Assembly (NCBI RefSeq): GCF_000325705.1
Contig: NC_019904.1
Location: 3,660,001 to 3,724,000 of the forward strand
Direction: 5' to 3'
Length of the DNA stretch: 64,000 bases
DNA from: Echinicola vietnamensis DSM 17526
GTDB taxonomy: Bacteria; Bacteroidota; Bacteroidia; Cytophagales; Cyclobacteriaceae
How positions within the stretch are numbered: the stretch's first letter is position 1; the number at the start of each line of letters is the position of its first letter. Below the pieces are notes generated by a model. That model ran no database searches and was not told the origin of the DNA. It saw nothing but the letters and a program-made list of their open reading frames with translations. This document shows positions 8,056 through 17,398 of this stretch, in pieces. Position numbers and translations under genes: made by a program.

Positions 8056-9102
8056 TTATTTATTTAAAGGTTGTGCTACTTTCCGCGCGGAAGATTCCCT
8101 GATGATCAGTTCCGGTTTGAGCACGGTTTTTTGCGGGACATACTTTTTGGGATCTGCCTTAAGCAACTCAAAAAACAATTCTGCTGCCACGTTGCCCATT
8201 GGAATACTCACTTGGTCCACCGTGGTCAGGGAAGGAGTGGTAAATGAAGTAAAGGGTTCATTACCAAATCCCACAAGTCCCACTTGTTCGGGAACGTTAA
8301 TGTTTTTTTCCTTGAGCATTTGCAGCGCACCCATTGCCGCATAGTCACTGGAAGAAAAAATAGCATCAAAGTCCAATCCTTCATCCAGCATTTTCAAAAC
8401 AGATCGTTGGCCATCTTCCAACTGCATATTGCTTTCAATAATCAGTTTTTTGTCAAAGGGAATACCATGGTTATGTAAGGCATCAATGTACCCTCTGAGC
8501 CGTTCGCTGTAAATGTTTATTTTTCGTGGATTGGTAAAGTGTGCAATCCGCTTGTATCCATTTTCGATAAGATGTTCGACGGATTTATAAGCCCCCATGT
8601 AATCGTCTATGACCACTTGGTTTACTTCCACGTCATCCGTTATTCTATCAAACAATACCAATGGAATACTTTTGTCCACGATCCGTTCCAAATGGTCAAA
8701 GTCTTCTGTGTTCTTGCCGATTGACATAATAATGCCATCCACTCGGGCACTTAAAAGCGTGTCCACGATCTGCACTTCTTGCTCGTAATTTTCATAGGAC
8801 TGGCTAATGATCACTTTATAATTGAGTTGATTGGCGATTTCCTCTATTCCCCTGACTACAGAGGAAAAGAAATTCCGGTTTGCCGTAGGGACAATTATCC
8901 CGATCAACCTGCTTTTGCCATTACGAAGTGCTGCCGCGATGTTGTTAGGTTGATAATTGATGTCCTTAGCGGTTTTGGTGACCAGCTTTTTGGTAGCATC
9001 ACTTATCCTAGGGTGGTTGTTTAGCGCACGTGAAACGGTACTCGCGGTAATGCCTAGCTTCGAAGCTATGTCATGGATCGTCGCTTTCTTTCTTTTATTC
9101 AT
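8056..9102 (-). CDS. LacI-family transcriptional repressor of the pectin/galacturonate locus
   Basis: A 348-residue LacI/GalR protein. Residues 7-27 (ATIHDIASKLGITASTVSRAL) are the helix-turn-helix and hinge helix; the rest is a periplasmic-binding-protein-like effector domain (IIGIIVPTANRNFFSSV onward). It is divergent from the pectin operon starting at 9645 and heads the lacI-uxaC-uxaB unit, so it probably controls both and itself. Palindromes GCAATCGATTGC at 9437 and 7989, and a weaker one at 9249, flank the gene. The effector is inferred to be a galacturonate-pathway intermediate; the sequence does not show which. A candidate -7 box (TACATTTG on the minus strand, 9128-9135) lies 26 bp upstream of the start. 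Confidence 0.93.
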   Translation of the reverse strand: MNKRKKATIHDIASKLGITASTVSRALNNHPRISDATKKLVTKTAKDINYQPNNIAAALRNGKSRLIGIIVPTANRNFFSSVVRGIEEIANQLNYKVIISQSYENYEQEVQIVDTLLSARVDGIIMSIGKNTEDFDHLERIVDKSIPLVLFDRITDDVEVNQVVIDDYMGAYKSVEHLIENGYKRIAHFTNPRKINIYSERLRGYIDALHNHGIPFDKKLIIESNMQLEDGQRSVLKMLDEGLDFDAIFSSSDYAAMGALQMLKEKNINVPEQVGLVGFGNEPFTSFTTPSLTTVDQVSIPMGNVAAELFFELLKADPKKYVPQKTVLKPELIIRESSARKVAQPLNK

Positions 9103-9248
9103 TTTTCCGAACGGGTTGCCAAAACCTCAAATGTAAGACAATTCCTTAAATTTCATGGCATTTGTCTTATTAGGACATACTCCGTGGGTTTTGACGTTTC
9201 TGGTTATTATGGGTATCCTTTTAGTCCGTAATCGTCCTAAAATATAAT

Positions 9249-9260
9249 GTAATCGTTTGC
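9249..9260. promoter_or_regulatory. Weak candidate LacI operator upstream of lacI
   Basis: GTAATCGTTTGC matches GCAATCGATTGC at 10 of 12 positions. It is 147 bp upstream of the lacI start in the divergent gap 9103-9644, which otherwise holds the perfect site at 9437, the hairpin at 9560 and AT-rich sequence. Confidence 0.45.
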
Positions 9261-9436
9261 GCAATATAGTTTTTTTATTGAATTATAGCCAAGTAATAAG
9301 TGGATTATTTTTTTATTGAAGAACCTGTGATTTAAAGTATAATGATGCTTCTTTGCTATCAATCCTTACTTTTTAAAATTAGTTTGGGGATTTTTTAGGA
9401 TAAAATTTTAATCTGTGAAAAAAAATAATTAAATAT

Positions 9437-9448
9437 GCAATCGATTGC
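9437..9448. promoter_or_regulatory. Candidate LacI operator upstream of the GH105 operon
   Basis: Perfect palindrome GCAATCGATTGC between the divergent lacI and the pectin operon, 368 bp before the GH105 start and 197 bp before the short leader ORF. Same sequence as the sites at 7989 and 19500. Confidence 0.75.
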
Positions 9449-9559
9449 TCAAAGTAATGGTTTATGATCGCTAGTGTAGGAGAGGACGATGGAGGAACCA
9501 TTACCAGCAATTGTGAATTTGTTTTGAATGTAATTAGTTTAGGGTTAATGATGTGAAAT

Positions 9560-9586
9560 GTCCCCTTCGCTTGAGGGGGACTTTTC
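9560..9586 (+). terminator. Terminator-like hairpin in the leader of the pectin operon
   Basis: GTCCCCTTC and GAGGGGGAC form a 9-bp stem (one G-T pair) with a 4-nt loop, followed by TTTT. No plus-strand gene ends upstream of it, so it either attenuates the leader between the operator (9437) and the first genes, or lies upstream of the true transcription start. Confidence 0.55.
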
Positions 9587-9644
9587 AACTTAAGCCTTAA
9601 ATAAACGTGATAAAGAATTCAATTAACCATAAAACCCCAGAATA

Positions 9645-9779
9645 ATGAAAAACCTGAAAAAGAGAATAGCTACGCGCATGGTGCATTTTTTTATGTCGTT
9701 GGTAAGTAAGCCAGCAACCGCTCCTGTGCTTGTTCCCGTCAGATCTCGATCCCATAAATTTGATCGTCCTTCCAAATAA
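9645..9779 (+). CDS. Short leader ORF (44 residues) before the GH105 gene
   Basis: ATG at 9645, stop at 9777-9779, encoding a strongly basic peptide beginning MKNLKKRIATRMVHFFM and ending in an Arg/Lys/Pro-rich tail. It ends 25 bp before the GH105 start and follows the hairpin at 9560. It has no match I recognise. It may be a leader peptide, a small basic membrane-associated peptide or a chance frame; a comparable 41-residue ORF precedes the SusC gene. Confidence 0.35.
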   Translation: MKNLKKRIATRMVHFFMSLVSKPATAPVLVPVRSRSHKFDRPSK

Positions 9780-9804
9780 TAGTTTTCAATCTAACCAAAA
9801 TATC

Positions 9805-11040
9805 ATGTTTAAGCTCCTCCCAATCCGATTGAGTGCAGCCCTTCCTGTAGTTTTAGCGTCTTTTGCTTTGGTGTCGTGTTCCTCAAAAAACACCTCCGAA
9901 ACAACCACAAGCACAGCGGAAGTATCCGAAGAGAAAACCCCATATTCCAGTTGGATGGCAGATTCGGAAATTAAAAGGAACCCAGAAGGGTGGACCCTGG
10001 ATTTTAACGAAAAGCCAAAATGGGAATATACCCATGGTCTTATAATGACGGCAATGGAAGAGGTTTATGAAAAGACGAACAATCAAAAGTACTTGGACTA
10101 CATCGTAAACTTTGCCGATTTCATGGTGGAAGAGGATGGTGCCATAAAGACTTACAAAAAAAGTGATTATAACATCGACCGTGTAAATGGCGGCTGTTTT
10201 CTGATAGGTTTATATGATGAAACCCAAGTGGAAAAATATAAACTGGCCATCGAGGAACTTCGCGATCAGATGCGGGAGCACCCAAGGACATCGGAAGGTG
10301 GGTTTTGGCACAAGAAGCGCTATCCACACCAGATGTGGCTAGATGGACTTTATATGGGATCCCCGTTTTTAGCACGATACGGCACCGAATTCAATGAGCC
10401 TGCCTTGTTTGACGATGTGGCCAACCAGATTTATTTGATGGACAAGTACGGTTACAGTGAAGAAACAGGCCTTTATCACCACGCTTGGGACGAAAGTAAA
10501 GAACAAAAGTGGGCCGATCCTGAAACGGGATTATCCAAAAATTATTGGGGCAGGAGCATCGGCTGGTTTAGCATGGCCGTAGTGGATGTATTGGATTATT
10601 TTCCGGAGGATCATCCCAAAAGGGATATGATCATACAGGTGGCCCAGAAGATAGCTGCCGGCATCATCCAATATCAGGATGAAACGGGTGTTTGGTATCA
10701 AGTAGTGGATCAGGGTGATCGAGAAGGAAATTATTTGGAATCCTCTTGTTCCAGTATGTTCACTTACTTTTTATTGAAAGGAGTGAGCAAAGGCTACTTG
10801 GATGAAAAATACTTGGAAAATGGGAAAAAAGCCTATCAAGGTCTTTTGGATGAATTCATCAGGGAAGATCCTGATGGAGGGATTAGTATCACCAATGTTT
10901 GTGCCGTGGCCGGGTTAGGTGGCGATCCATATCGTGATGGTTCTTATGAATATTACATTAGTGAGCCTCAAAGGGACAATGATCCCAAAGGGGTGGGACC
11001 ATTTATCTTGGCTTCACTTCAATTTGAGGCATTGAAGTGA
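9805..11040 (+). CDS. GH105-type unsaturated rhamnogalacturonyl/galacturonyl hydrolase, lipoprotein
   Basis: The frame is open from 9730, but the ATG at 9805 gives a proper lipoprotein signal (MFKLLPIRLS... ending ALVSC), 411 residues in all. The (alpha/alpha)6-barrel family GH88/GH105 removes the unsaturated uronate left at the non-reducing end of pectin oligomers by lyases. Family-typical segments are visible: NGGCFLIGLYDE, HQMWLDGLYMGSPFLARYG and SIGWFSMAVVDVLDYFPEDHP. The lipid anchor suggests a periplasmic-face or outer-membrane location. It is the first full gene of the pectin operon, downstream of the LacI operator at 9437, and is followed 69 bp later by a pectin methylesterase. Whether it prefers unsaturated galacturonate or glucuronate cannot be read. 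Confidence 0.9.
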   Translation: MFKLLPIRLSAALPVVLASFALVSCSSKNTSETTTSTAEVSEEKTPYSSWMADSEIKRNPEGWTLDFNEKPKWEYTHGLIMTAMEEVYEKTNNQKYLDYIVNFADFMVEEDGAIKTYKKSDYNIDRVNGGCFLIGLYDETQVEKYKLAIEELRDQMREHPRTSEGGFWHKKRYPHQMWLDGLYMGSPFLARYGTEFNEPALFDDVANQIYLMDKYGYSEETGLYHHAWDESKEQKWADPETGLSKNYWGRSIGWFSMAVVDVLDYFPEDHPKRDMIIQVAQKIAAGIIQYQDETGVWYQVVDQGDREGNYLESSCSSMFTYFLLKGVSKGYLDEKYLENGKKAYQGLLDEFIREDPDGGISITNVCAVAGLGGDPYRDGSYEYYISEPQRDNDPKGVGPFILASLQFEALK

Positions 11041-11109
11041 GTTGCCTTGGCAAAAAATCATTATTTTCCAAAACAGAAAAGATTACAATAGACCTCAATC
11101 CTCACCCCC

Positions 11110-12120
11110 ATGTCAAAAAAAGAAGTAACCTGTTTTAAGTACCCGTTAGTGCTATTCCTTTTCCTGCTGTCTCCCCTTTTATGGGCACAGAAGTTTGATA
11201 TTACAGTTGCCAAAGATGGTTCAGGTGATTTTACCACCATCCAAGAGGCTTTTAATAACATTCCTGATTTTAGGAAATCGGTTACACGTATTCTTTTGAA
11301 GCCGGGAGAATACAAGGAGAAATTGACCTTGGCATCCACCAAGACAAATGTCCATTTGATTGGGAGTGATGTTTCCAATACTCTTATTACCTATGATGAC
11401 TTTGCTTCCAAAGAAAATAAGTTTGGGGAAGAAATGGGAACCACTGGGTCGAGCTCTTTTTTTGTTTTTGGCGACGGATTCTTAGCCAAAAATATCACCT
11501 TCGAAAATTCCTCTGGACCTGTTGGCCAAGCGGTAGCGGTAAGGGTAAACGGGGATAAGGTGATTTTTGATAATTGTCGCTTTTTAGGATATCAAGACAC
11601 CTTGTATCCACATGGAAAAAACAGTAGGCAATATTACAAGGATTGTTATATCGAAGGCACGACGGATTTTATTTTTGGGTGGTCCACAGCGGTTTTTGAA
11701 AACTGTGAAATATTTTCCAAGGATGGGGGAAGCTATATTACGGCCGCATCCACCGAAAAAGAGAGCCTGCATGGGTTTGTATTTATAAAGTGCAAATTGA
11801 CCGGAGACGCTCCTGAGCAGAGCGTTTACTTGGGCCGCCCTTGGCGCGATTATGCTCAGACAGTATTTATAAGTTGTGAAATGGGCGCACATATTAAGCC
11901 CGAAGGCTGGCATAATTGGGATAAACCTTCAGCGGAAGAAAATTGCTTTTATGCTGAATTTCGCTCCTATGGACCGGGGGCTGCTCCAGAGGAGCGGGTC
12001 ATGTGGTCTTGGCAGCTTACTTCGGATATCGGTAAAGCCTATACCGTGGAAAATGTGCTCGGTGGGGAAGATGACTGGAATCCTCTTGATATTCTTCATG
12101 CCGAACAGGAAGGTGATTGA
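11110..12120 (+). CDS. Pectin methylesterase (CE8), copy 1
   Basis: A 336-residue secreted beta-helix enzyme with a Sec signal peptide ending near PLLWAQ (residue 27). It removes methyl esters from homogalacturonan so that lyases and polygalacturonases can cut. The CE8 hallmarks are present: VAKDGSGDFTTIQEA at the N-terminus, the Gln-containing GQAVAVR, Asp163 in YQDTLY, Asp186 in TDFIFG and the Arg in LGRPWRDYA. It lies between GH105 and GH43 in the pectin operon. Two more CE8 domains occur at 17399-19294 and 28153-29226. Confidence 0.95.
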   Translation: MSKKEVTCFKYPLVLFLFLLSPLLWAQKFDITVAKDGSGDFTTIQEAFNNIPDFRKSVTRILLKPGEYKEKLTLASTKTNVHLIGSDVSNTLITYDDFASKENKFGEEMGTTGSSSFFVFGDGFLAKNITFENSSGPVGQAVAVRVNGDKVIFDNCRFLGYQDTLYPHGKNSRQYYKDCYIEGTTDFIFGWSTAVFENCEIFSKDGGSYITAASTEKESLHGFVFIKCKLTGDAPEQSVYLGRPWRDYAQTVFISCEMGAHIKPEGWHNWDKPSAEENCFYAEFRSYGPGAAPEERVMWSWQLTSDIGKAYTVENVLGGEDDWNPLDILHAEQEGD

Positions 12121-12182
12121 GTGCTGTAGCGTTCGTGTTATGAATTTTCGCAAAACATTATTCAACCAATAATAACCTTTTT

Positions 12183-13817
12183 ATGAAATTACTTAAACCA
12201 TTATTGGCCGGATTAGCTTTCGGTGTAAGCTGTGCTGTGCCCGTGATTGCCCAGGACGACAGCCCTTCAGCAGTTTGGGTAGCCGACCAAGGCGATGGTA
12301 CCTATATCAATCCCATCATCCATGCGGACTATTCTGATCCCGATCTGTGTCGGGTCGGCGATGACTTTTACATGACCGCTTCCAGTTTTAATGTAGCTCC
12401 CGGACTTCCCATTCTCCATTCCAAGGATTTGGTAAACTGGGAATTGATAGGGCATGCCCTGGATCGGCAGCCCCCTTTTGATCATTTTAGTAAGCCACAA
12501 CACGGTAATGGTGTTTGGGCACCTGCCATCCGCTATCACAAAGGTGAATATTACATTTACTGGGGCGATCCCGACTTTGGGATTTATATGGTGAAGACCA
12601 AGGACCCAGCAGGAGAGTGGGAAGACCCTGTTTTGGTAGAAGCTGGAAAAGGCTTGATCGATCCTTGCCCGTTGTGGGACGAAGATGGTAACGCCTACCT
12701 TTCCCATGCCTTTGCGGGGAGTCGGGCAGGTATCAAGAGTATTTTGGTGGTCAAACCACTAAGTGCAGATGGCACCAAAACCACCGGAGCGGGTAAGATT
12801 GTCTTTGATGGCCACGAAGACCATCCTACGGTGGAAGGAACCAAGTTCTACAAGCGAAACGGCTATTATTATCTTTTTGCCCCGGCAGGTGGCGTTTCCA
12901 CGGGGTGGCAGCTTATCCTGCGGTCAAAACATCCCTACGGACCATACGAAGAGCATATCAGCTTGACGCAAGGAGAGACGGATATCAATGGCCCCCATCA
13001 AGGTGGATGGGTAAGTTTGGAAAGTGGAGAGGACTGGTTTGTCCATTTTCAAGACAAGGAAGCCTATGGGCGGATCGTGCATATGCAGCCGATGATATGG
13101 GAAAACGATTGGCCTACGATGGGAGAGGATACCAATGGTGATGGGACTGGACAGCCTGTGATGCGTCACAAGAAACCAGATGTTGGCAAGACGTATCCTG
13201 TTACTACCGTTGACGATTCGGATGAATTTGATGGCGATGATATCGGTGTGCAGTGGCAATGGCACGCAAATCCGAAAGCCACCTGGGCATTTGCCAATCC
13301 ATCCAAAGGGATGCTAAGGATTTATACGGATCAGCTGCCCGAGGACGCCGAAAACTTATGGGCCGCCTCCAATCTCCTTTTGCAGAAATTTCCAGCAGAA
13401 GAATTTACTACTACGACCGAATTGACCTTCCATCCAAACGAAAAGCTCCAAAATGAGAAAGTAGGTTTTATCGTGATGGGGATGAGCTATGCATATTTAG
13501 CATTGGAGAGTGAATCGGATGGCGTTTACCTGAAGTATGTCGAATGTGACGATGCTGAGCATGGTAAGCCGGAGAAGGAAACAGTGATCAAGAAACTCTC
13601 CGATAACAAAGTCCAGCTTCGGGTAACCGTAAAAGAGGGAGCTGTTTGTCAATTTGCTTACAGCGAAGATGGAGAACAATTTACCTCCATAGAAGATACC
13701 TTTACTGCCGTACCCGGAAAGTGGATTGGTGCCAAAGTGGGGCTCTTTGCCGCGAGAGAAGACAAGATCAATGACTCTGGTTATGCAGATGTGGATTGGT
13801 TCAGGTTTTCAAAATGA
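12183..13817 (+). CDS. Glycoside hydrolase family 43 (beta-xylosidase/arabinosidase type)
   Basis: A 544-residue secreted enzyme; signal peptide residues 1-24 (ending VIAQD). The N-terminal five-bladed propeller shows the GH43 catalytic base in YSDPDLCRVGDDFYM and ASSFNVAPGLPILHS, and the probable general acid Glu in HPTVEGTKFY. Residues from about 345 form a C-terminal beta-sandwich (DDSDEFDG... DVDWFRF), as in two-domain GH43 members. In a pectin locus it most likely removes xylose or arabinose from side chains, such as xylogalacturonan or arabinan decorations. The linkage is an inference. It is 62 bp after CE8 and 137 bp before GH28. Confidence 0.9.
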   Translation: MKLLKPLLAGLAFGVSCAVPVIAQDDSPSAVWVADQGDGTYINPIIHADYSDPDLCRVGDDFYMTASSFNVAPGLPILHSKDLVNWELIGHALDRQPPFDHFSKPQHGNGVWAPAIRYHKGEYYIYWGDPDFGIYMVKTKDPAGEWEDPVLVEAGKGLIDPCPLWDEDGNAYLSHAFAGSRAGIKSILVVKPLSADGTKTTGAGKIVFDGHEDHPTVEGTKFYKRNGYYYLFAPAGGVSTGWQLILRSKHPYGPYEEHISLTQGETDINGPHQGGWVSLESGEDWFVHFQDKEAYGRIVHMQPMIWENDWPTMGEDTNGDGTGQPVMRHKKPDVGKTYPVTTVDDSDEFDGDDIGVQWQWHANPKATWAFANPSKGMLRIYTDQLPEDAENLWAASNLLLQKFPAEEFTTTTELTFHPNEKLQNEKVGFIVMGMSYAYLALESESDGVYLKYVECDDAEHGKPEKETVIKKLSDNKVQLRVTVKEGAVCQFAYSEDGEQFTSIEDTFTAVPGKWIGAKVGLFAAREDKINDSGYADVDWFRFSK

Positions 13818-13954
13818 CGGCTTGCGTGGAAGCCTTTCCTCCATGGATTGGCCACCACTAAGTTTAAATATGATCCATAATCTTCACTTTTGGATGATCA
13901 TCGGTCCTGTTGAAGATTTTACTCACGAACAATTTAAAATAGGTAAACCCCAAA

Positions 13955-15652
13955 ATGATAAACACAAGCTATAAATATTTATTCCTGATTGCCGTCTTGG
14001 TAGTCATGAGCAGTAGGGTGAAAGGAAGGCAAATCGATCCTGTGGAAGCAACGATTTACGAGGGCGTGGAAATCGAAATGCCCCAAGTACAGCTTCCGAG
14101 TTTTCCAGACCATGAAGTGAACATAACTGCTTACGGAGCGGTAGGCAATGGCATCGAGAAAAACACAGCGGCATTTGCCAAGGCCATTGATGAGGTGGCC
14201 CAAGCAGGCGGCGGTAGGGTGATCGTTCCGAGGGGAATCTGGCTTACAGGCCCCGTGACGCTACAGAGCAATATCAACCTCCATCTTGAGGAAGGTGCTC
14301 TGGTGCTATTTTCGCGTGACTTTGACGATTACCCCTTGGTCAAAACCAGCTTTGAAGGCTTGAACACGGTGCGGTGTACTTCACCCATCAATGCCTTTGA
14401 GGCAGAAAATATAGCCATTACCGGTAAGGGTGTCATCGATGGAAATGGGGATGCTTGGCGACCAGTGAAAAAGGGAAAAATGACGCCAGGTCAATGGGAT
14501 AAACTGGTGAAGTCGGGTGGCGTCCTTTCTGATGATGAAAAGATGTGGTTCCCAACTGCCAATTCAAAAAAAGGATATACCAGTAGCAGTAATTTCAATG
14601 TGCCAGATTTAATCAGCGATGATGAATTGGCATCTGTTAAGGATTTTTTGCGTCCTGTCATGGTGAGTTTGGTGAAATGTAACAAGGTGCTGTTGGATGG
14701 ACCTACTTTTCAGAATTCACCTGCTTGGAACATTCACCCGCTGATGAGTGAAAATGTGGTCATCCGCAACCTTAACGTCCGTAATCCATGGTACAGCCAA
14801 AATGGAGATGGGCTTGACCTAGAATCCTGTAAAAATGCCCTGGTCTATAACAACACCTTTGACGTGGGAGATGATGCCATTTGCTTTAAGTCAGGAAAAA
14901 ACCAAGACGGCAGAGACCGGGGAATGCCCACCGAAAATGTAATTGTGAAAAATAATACAGTATATCATGCGCATGGCGGATTTGTTGTGGGAAGTGAGAT
15001 GTCAGGTGGCGTTCGGAATGTGCATGTGTCCAACTGCACCTTTATCGGCACCGATGTGGGCTTAAGGTTTAAAAGCACCCGGGGCAGGGGCGGTGTCGTG
15101 GAAAATATCCATATTTCCGATATTGATATGATCAATATTCCTACAGATGCAATTCGTTTCAACATGTTTTACGGCGGGAACTCTCCCGTGTTGGAAGAAG
15201 ACCAAGATGCAGAAGATGAAGCCAGGGATGAAACCATCGTTCCGGTGACGGAGGAAACGCCAGCTTTTAAGGATATTTACATGAAAAACATTACGGCAAC
15301 CGGTTCTGGAACTGCTGCATTTTTCATGGGATTACCAGAAAAGAGCTTGGAAAATGTCCGGCTTGAAAATGCCTTGTTGGAAGCAAAAAATGGGATTACT
15401 GTCATCGATACCGATGGCCTGGTACTTAAAAATGTGGAAGTAAGGGCTGCAAAAACTTCTGCTTTGACCATTTACAATAGCAGAAACGTACAGGTGACGG
15501 AATTTTCTTTTGGAGATAATGGAAAAACTCCCGTTCGCGTATTGGGCGAATTGTCCAGCGATATACAATTTGACCAAGCAGATTTTTCCAACGTGGAAGA
15601 ACAAGTGACAAAGGGGAAAGGACTTCCTTCCAATGCATTAAACCTCAAATAA
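13955..15652 (+). CDS. Polygalacturonase-type GH28, copy 1
   Basis: A 565-residue right-handed beta-helix hydrolase with an N-terminal hydrophobic segment (LFLIAVLVVMSSRVKG) that is probably a signal peptide. GH28 catalytic residues are visible: Asp285 and Asp288 in NGDGLDL, Asp306 and Asp307 in GDDAICFKSG, the HGGFVVGSEMSGG histidine near residue 335, and the RFKSTRGRGG substrate-binding segment. A stretch near 170-215 and an acidic insertion near 410-430 make it longer than simple polygalacturonases, fitting bacterial exo-acting or rhamnogalacturonan-directed enzymes. It ends 2 bp before the first CE12 gene, so the two are translated together. Paralogous to 29729-31162. Confidence 0.92.
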   Translation: MINTSYKYLFLIAVLVVMSSRVKGRQIDPVEATIYEGVEIEMPQVQLPSFPDHEVNITAYGAVGNGIEKNTAAFAKAIDEVAQAGGGRVIVPRGIWLTGPVTLQSNINLHLEEGALVLFSRDFDDYPLVKTSFEGLNTVRCTSPINAFEAENIAITGKGVIDGNGDAWRPVKKGKMTPGQWDKLVKSGGVLSDDEKMWFPTANSKKGYTSSSNFNVPDLISDDELASVKDFLRPVMVSLVKCNKVLLDGPTFQNSPAWNIHPLMSENVVIRNLNVRNPWYSQNGDGLDLESCKNALVYNNTFDVGDDAICFKSGKNQDGRDRGMPTENVIVKNNTVYHAHGGFVVGSEMSGGVRNVHVSNCTFIGTDVGLRFKSTRGRGGVVENIHISDIDMINIPTDAIRFNMFYGGNSPVLEEDQDAEDEARDETIVPVTEETPAFKDIYMKNITATGSGTAAFFMGLPEKSLENVRLENALLEAKNGITVIDTDGLVLKNVEVRAAKTSALTIYNSRNVQVTEFSFGDNGKTPVRVLGELSSDIQFDQADFSNVEEQVTKGKGLPSNALNLK

Positions 15653-15654
15653 GC

Positions 15655-16410
15655 ATGAATAACTTAACCAGATCAATCATTCCAATCATCGTCCTGGCAG
15701 GACTGTTGGTTTCTTTTGTCCGAAAGGATCAAGACATCACCATTTTTATGATAGGCGACAGCACGATGGCCAATAAACCTTATTCGGGCAGCAACCCTGA
15801 GAAAGGCTGGGGGCAGGTATTTGGTTTATATTTCAATGATGGCGTGCGTGTGGAAAATCATGCCTTGAATGGTAGGAGTACCAAGAGCTTTCGCGACGAA
15901 GGGCATTGGGACAAAGTCTACCAGTCCATCAAGCCGGGGGATTATGTCATCATTGAATTTGGCCATAATGACCAGAAGTCAAAATCGCCTGAGCGGTATG
16001 CTGCACCCGATACGGATTATCGTAACAACTTGATTCGGTACATTGAGGAGACTTATGAAAGGGGAGGAAAGCCTGTATTGGCCACGCCCATTTCCAGACG
16101 AAGTTATGAAGATGGCGTCTTGGTGGATACGCACGGACGGTATTCAGAGGTGGTAAGGGAAGTGGCAGCGGAGTATAATATCCCACTTTTTGACCTACAC
16201 AGCAAAACGGTTGAAGTGATCGAGCAATTTGGGGAAGAGAAATCAAAGGAGCTCTTTCTCCATTACAAACCGGGAGATTACGAACGGTTTAAAGAAGGAC
16301 AAGAAGACAATACCCATCTAAGCCCCACGGGAGCATTCAAAGTGTGTGATTTGGCGGTGGCCGAGCTGAAACAGGAGTTGCCTGAGTTGGTGATCTTTTT
16401 GAAAGATTAG
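15655..16410 (+). CDS. Rhamnogalacturonan acetylesterase (CE12, SGNH hydrolase), copy 1
   Basis: A 251-residue SGNH/GDSL esterase with a short N-terminal hydrophobic segment (signal or anchor). Blocks: Ser36 in GDSTMA, Gly/Arg in NGRSTKSF, Asn in FGHNDQ, and Asp218/His221 in DNTHLSP complete the catalytic set. CE12 enzymes take acetyl groups off the galacturonate residues of rhamnogalacturonan or homogalacturonan. It starts 2 bp after GH28 and is followed by a second CE12 that shares the same blocks. Confidence 0.92.
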   Translation: MNNLTRSIIPIIVLAGLLVSFVRKDQDITIFMIGDSTMANKPYSGSNPEKGWGQVFGLYFNDGVRVENHALNGRSTKSFRDEGHWDKVYQSIKPGDYVIIEFGHNDQKSKSPERYAAPDTDYRNNLIRYIEETYERGGKPVLATPISRRSYEDGVLVDTHGRYSEVVREVAAEYNIPLFDLHSKTVEVIEQFGEEKSKELFLHYKPGDYERFKEGQEDNTHLSPTGAFKVCDLAVAELKQELPELVIFLKD

Positions 16411-16564
16411 TTGGTGTGATGGAGGTACTGGTAAATATCGATTCCAGTTTTTGATTTTAGTTCAGCGATAGAAGCTGTAGCAGAGTTGGAGGTTAGATCC
16501 CAAACAGTACAACTATTCTAAAAGAGGTATTCCTCCTTTGTATTAAAATGAAAACGTAAGAATA

Positions 16565-17386
16565 ATGAAATGCTCAGTCAAGATACTATTGTCCTTGCTG
16601 CCATTTATGCTTTTGATGGGATTTAATGATAAGGAAAAAATCGTAACGGTCTATTTGGTCGGTGATTCCACCATGGCAGACTATAGTGATGATTATGATC
16701 CTGGAAAGGATTATATGAAGACGCGCTATCCGGTGACTGGTTGGGGACAAGTGTTTCAGCCTTTTATGAGCAAAGAGCACATAGCTGATTTGAAAGGGCT
16801 GATTAACGCGGACTCTATCGTAGTGGATGACAGGGCAAGAGGAGGAAGGAGTACTCGGACGTTTTTTGAAGAAGGCAGATGGCGGGATGTTTATACGGCC
16901 CTAGAGCCCGATGATGTGGTGTTGATGCAATTTGGACATAATGATGCCGCAGAGAGCAAGCCAGCCCGATATGTAACCCCAGAAGGGTATAAAGAGTACA
17001 TTCGCCTGTTTGTATCCCAAGCCAGGGATAAAGGCGGTATTCCAATCATTGTCACTCCGGTCAACCGGAATTATCCTTGGAAAGACGGCCAACTGCAAAA
17101 CGTACACGGTGAATACTATACTGCAGCAGTGGAGGTGGCCAAAGAGATGAAGGCCCGGATGATAGATTTGACCAAGCTGTCCATGGAGCATTTTTCCGAA
17201 ATGGGGAAAGACTATGTGACCTCGCATTACTTTATGAATTTTGAAGCAGGTCTGTATGAAGCGTATCCCGATGGAAGTAATGATAATACGCATTTCCAAC
17301 CGGAAGGAGCTCGCGCAGTAGCAAAACTGGTTTATGAAGCCATGATCGAGTTGGCACAAGAAATCCCGCACACACCTAACCCTTGA
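16565..17386 (+). CDS. Rhamnogalacturonan acetylesterase (CE12, SGNH hydrolase), copy 2
   Basis: A 273-residue secreted SGNH esterase; signal peptide approximately residues 1-20. Ser35 lies in GDSTMADY, followed by GWGQVF, ARGGRSTRTF, FGHNDAAE and the Asp240/His243 pair in DNTHFQPEG. Relative to copy 1 it has an insertion after the first block (DDYDPGKDYMKTRYP), which borders the active site and may alter which acetylated position it accepts. It is 154 bp after copy 1, a gap in which I see no feature, and 12 bp before the CE8-esterase fusion. Confidence 0.92.
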   Translation: MKCSVKILLSLLPFMLLMGFNDKEKIVTVYLVGDSTMADYSDDYDPGKDYMKTRYPVTGWGQVFQPFMSKEHIADLKGLINADSIVVDDRARGGRSTRTFFEEGRWRDVYTALEPDDVVLMQFGHNDAAESKPARYVTPEGYKEYIRLFVSQARDKGGIPIIVTPVNRNYPWKDGQLQNVHGEYYTAAVEVAKEMKARMIDLTKLSMEHFSEMGKDYVTSHYFMNFEAGLYEAYPDGSNDNTHFQPEGARAVAKLVYEAMIELAQEIPHTPNP

Positions 17387-17398
17387 TTATACTTTCCC

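Noticed and set aside
9730..9804. TTG-initiated extension of the GH105 frame
   Set aside because: Overlaps the short leader ORF in another frame and places residues before a clean lipoprotein signal.
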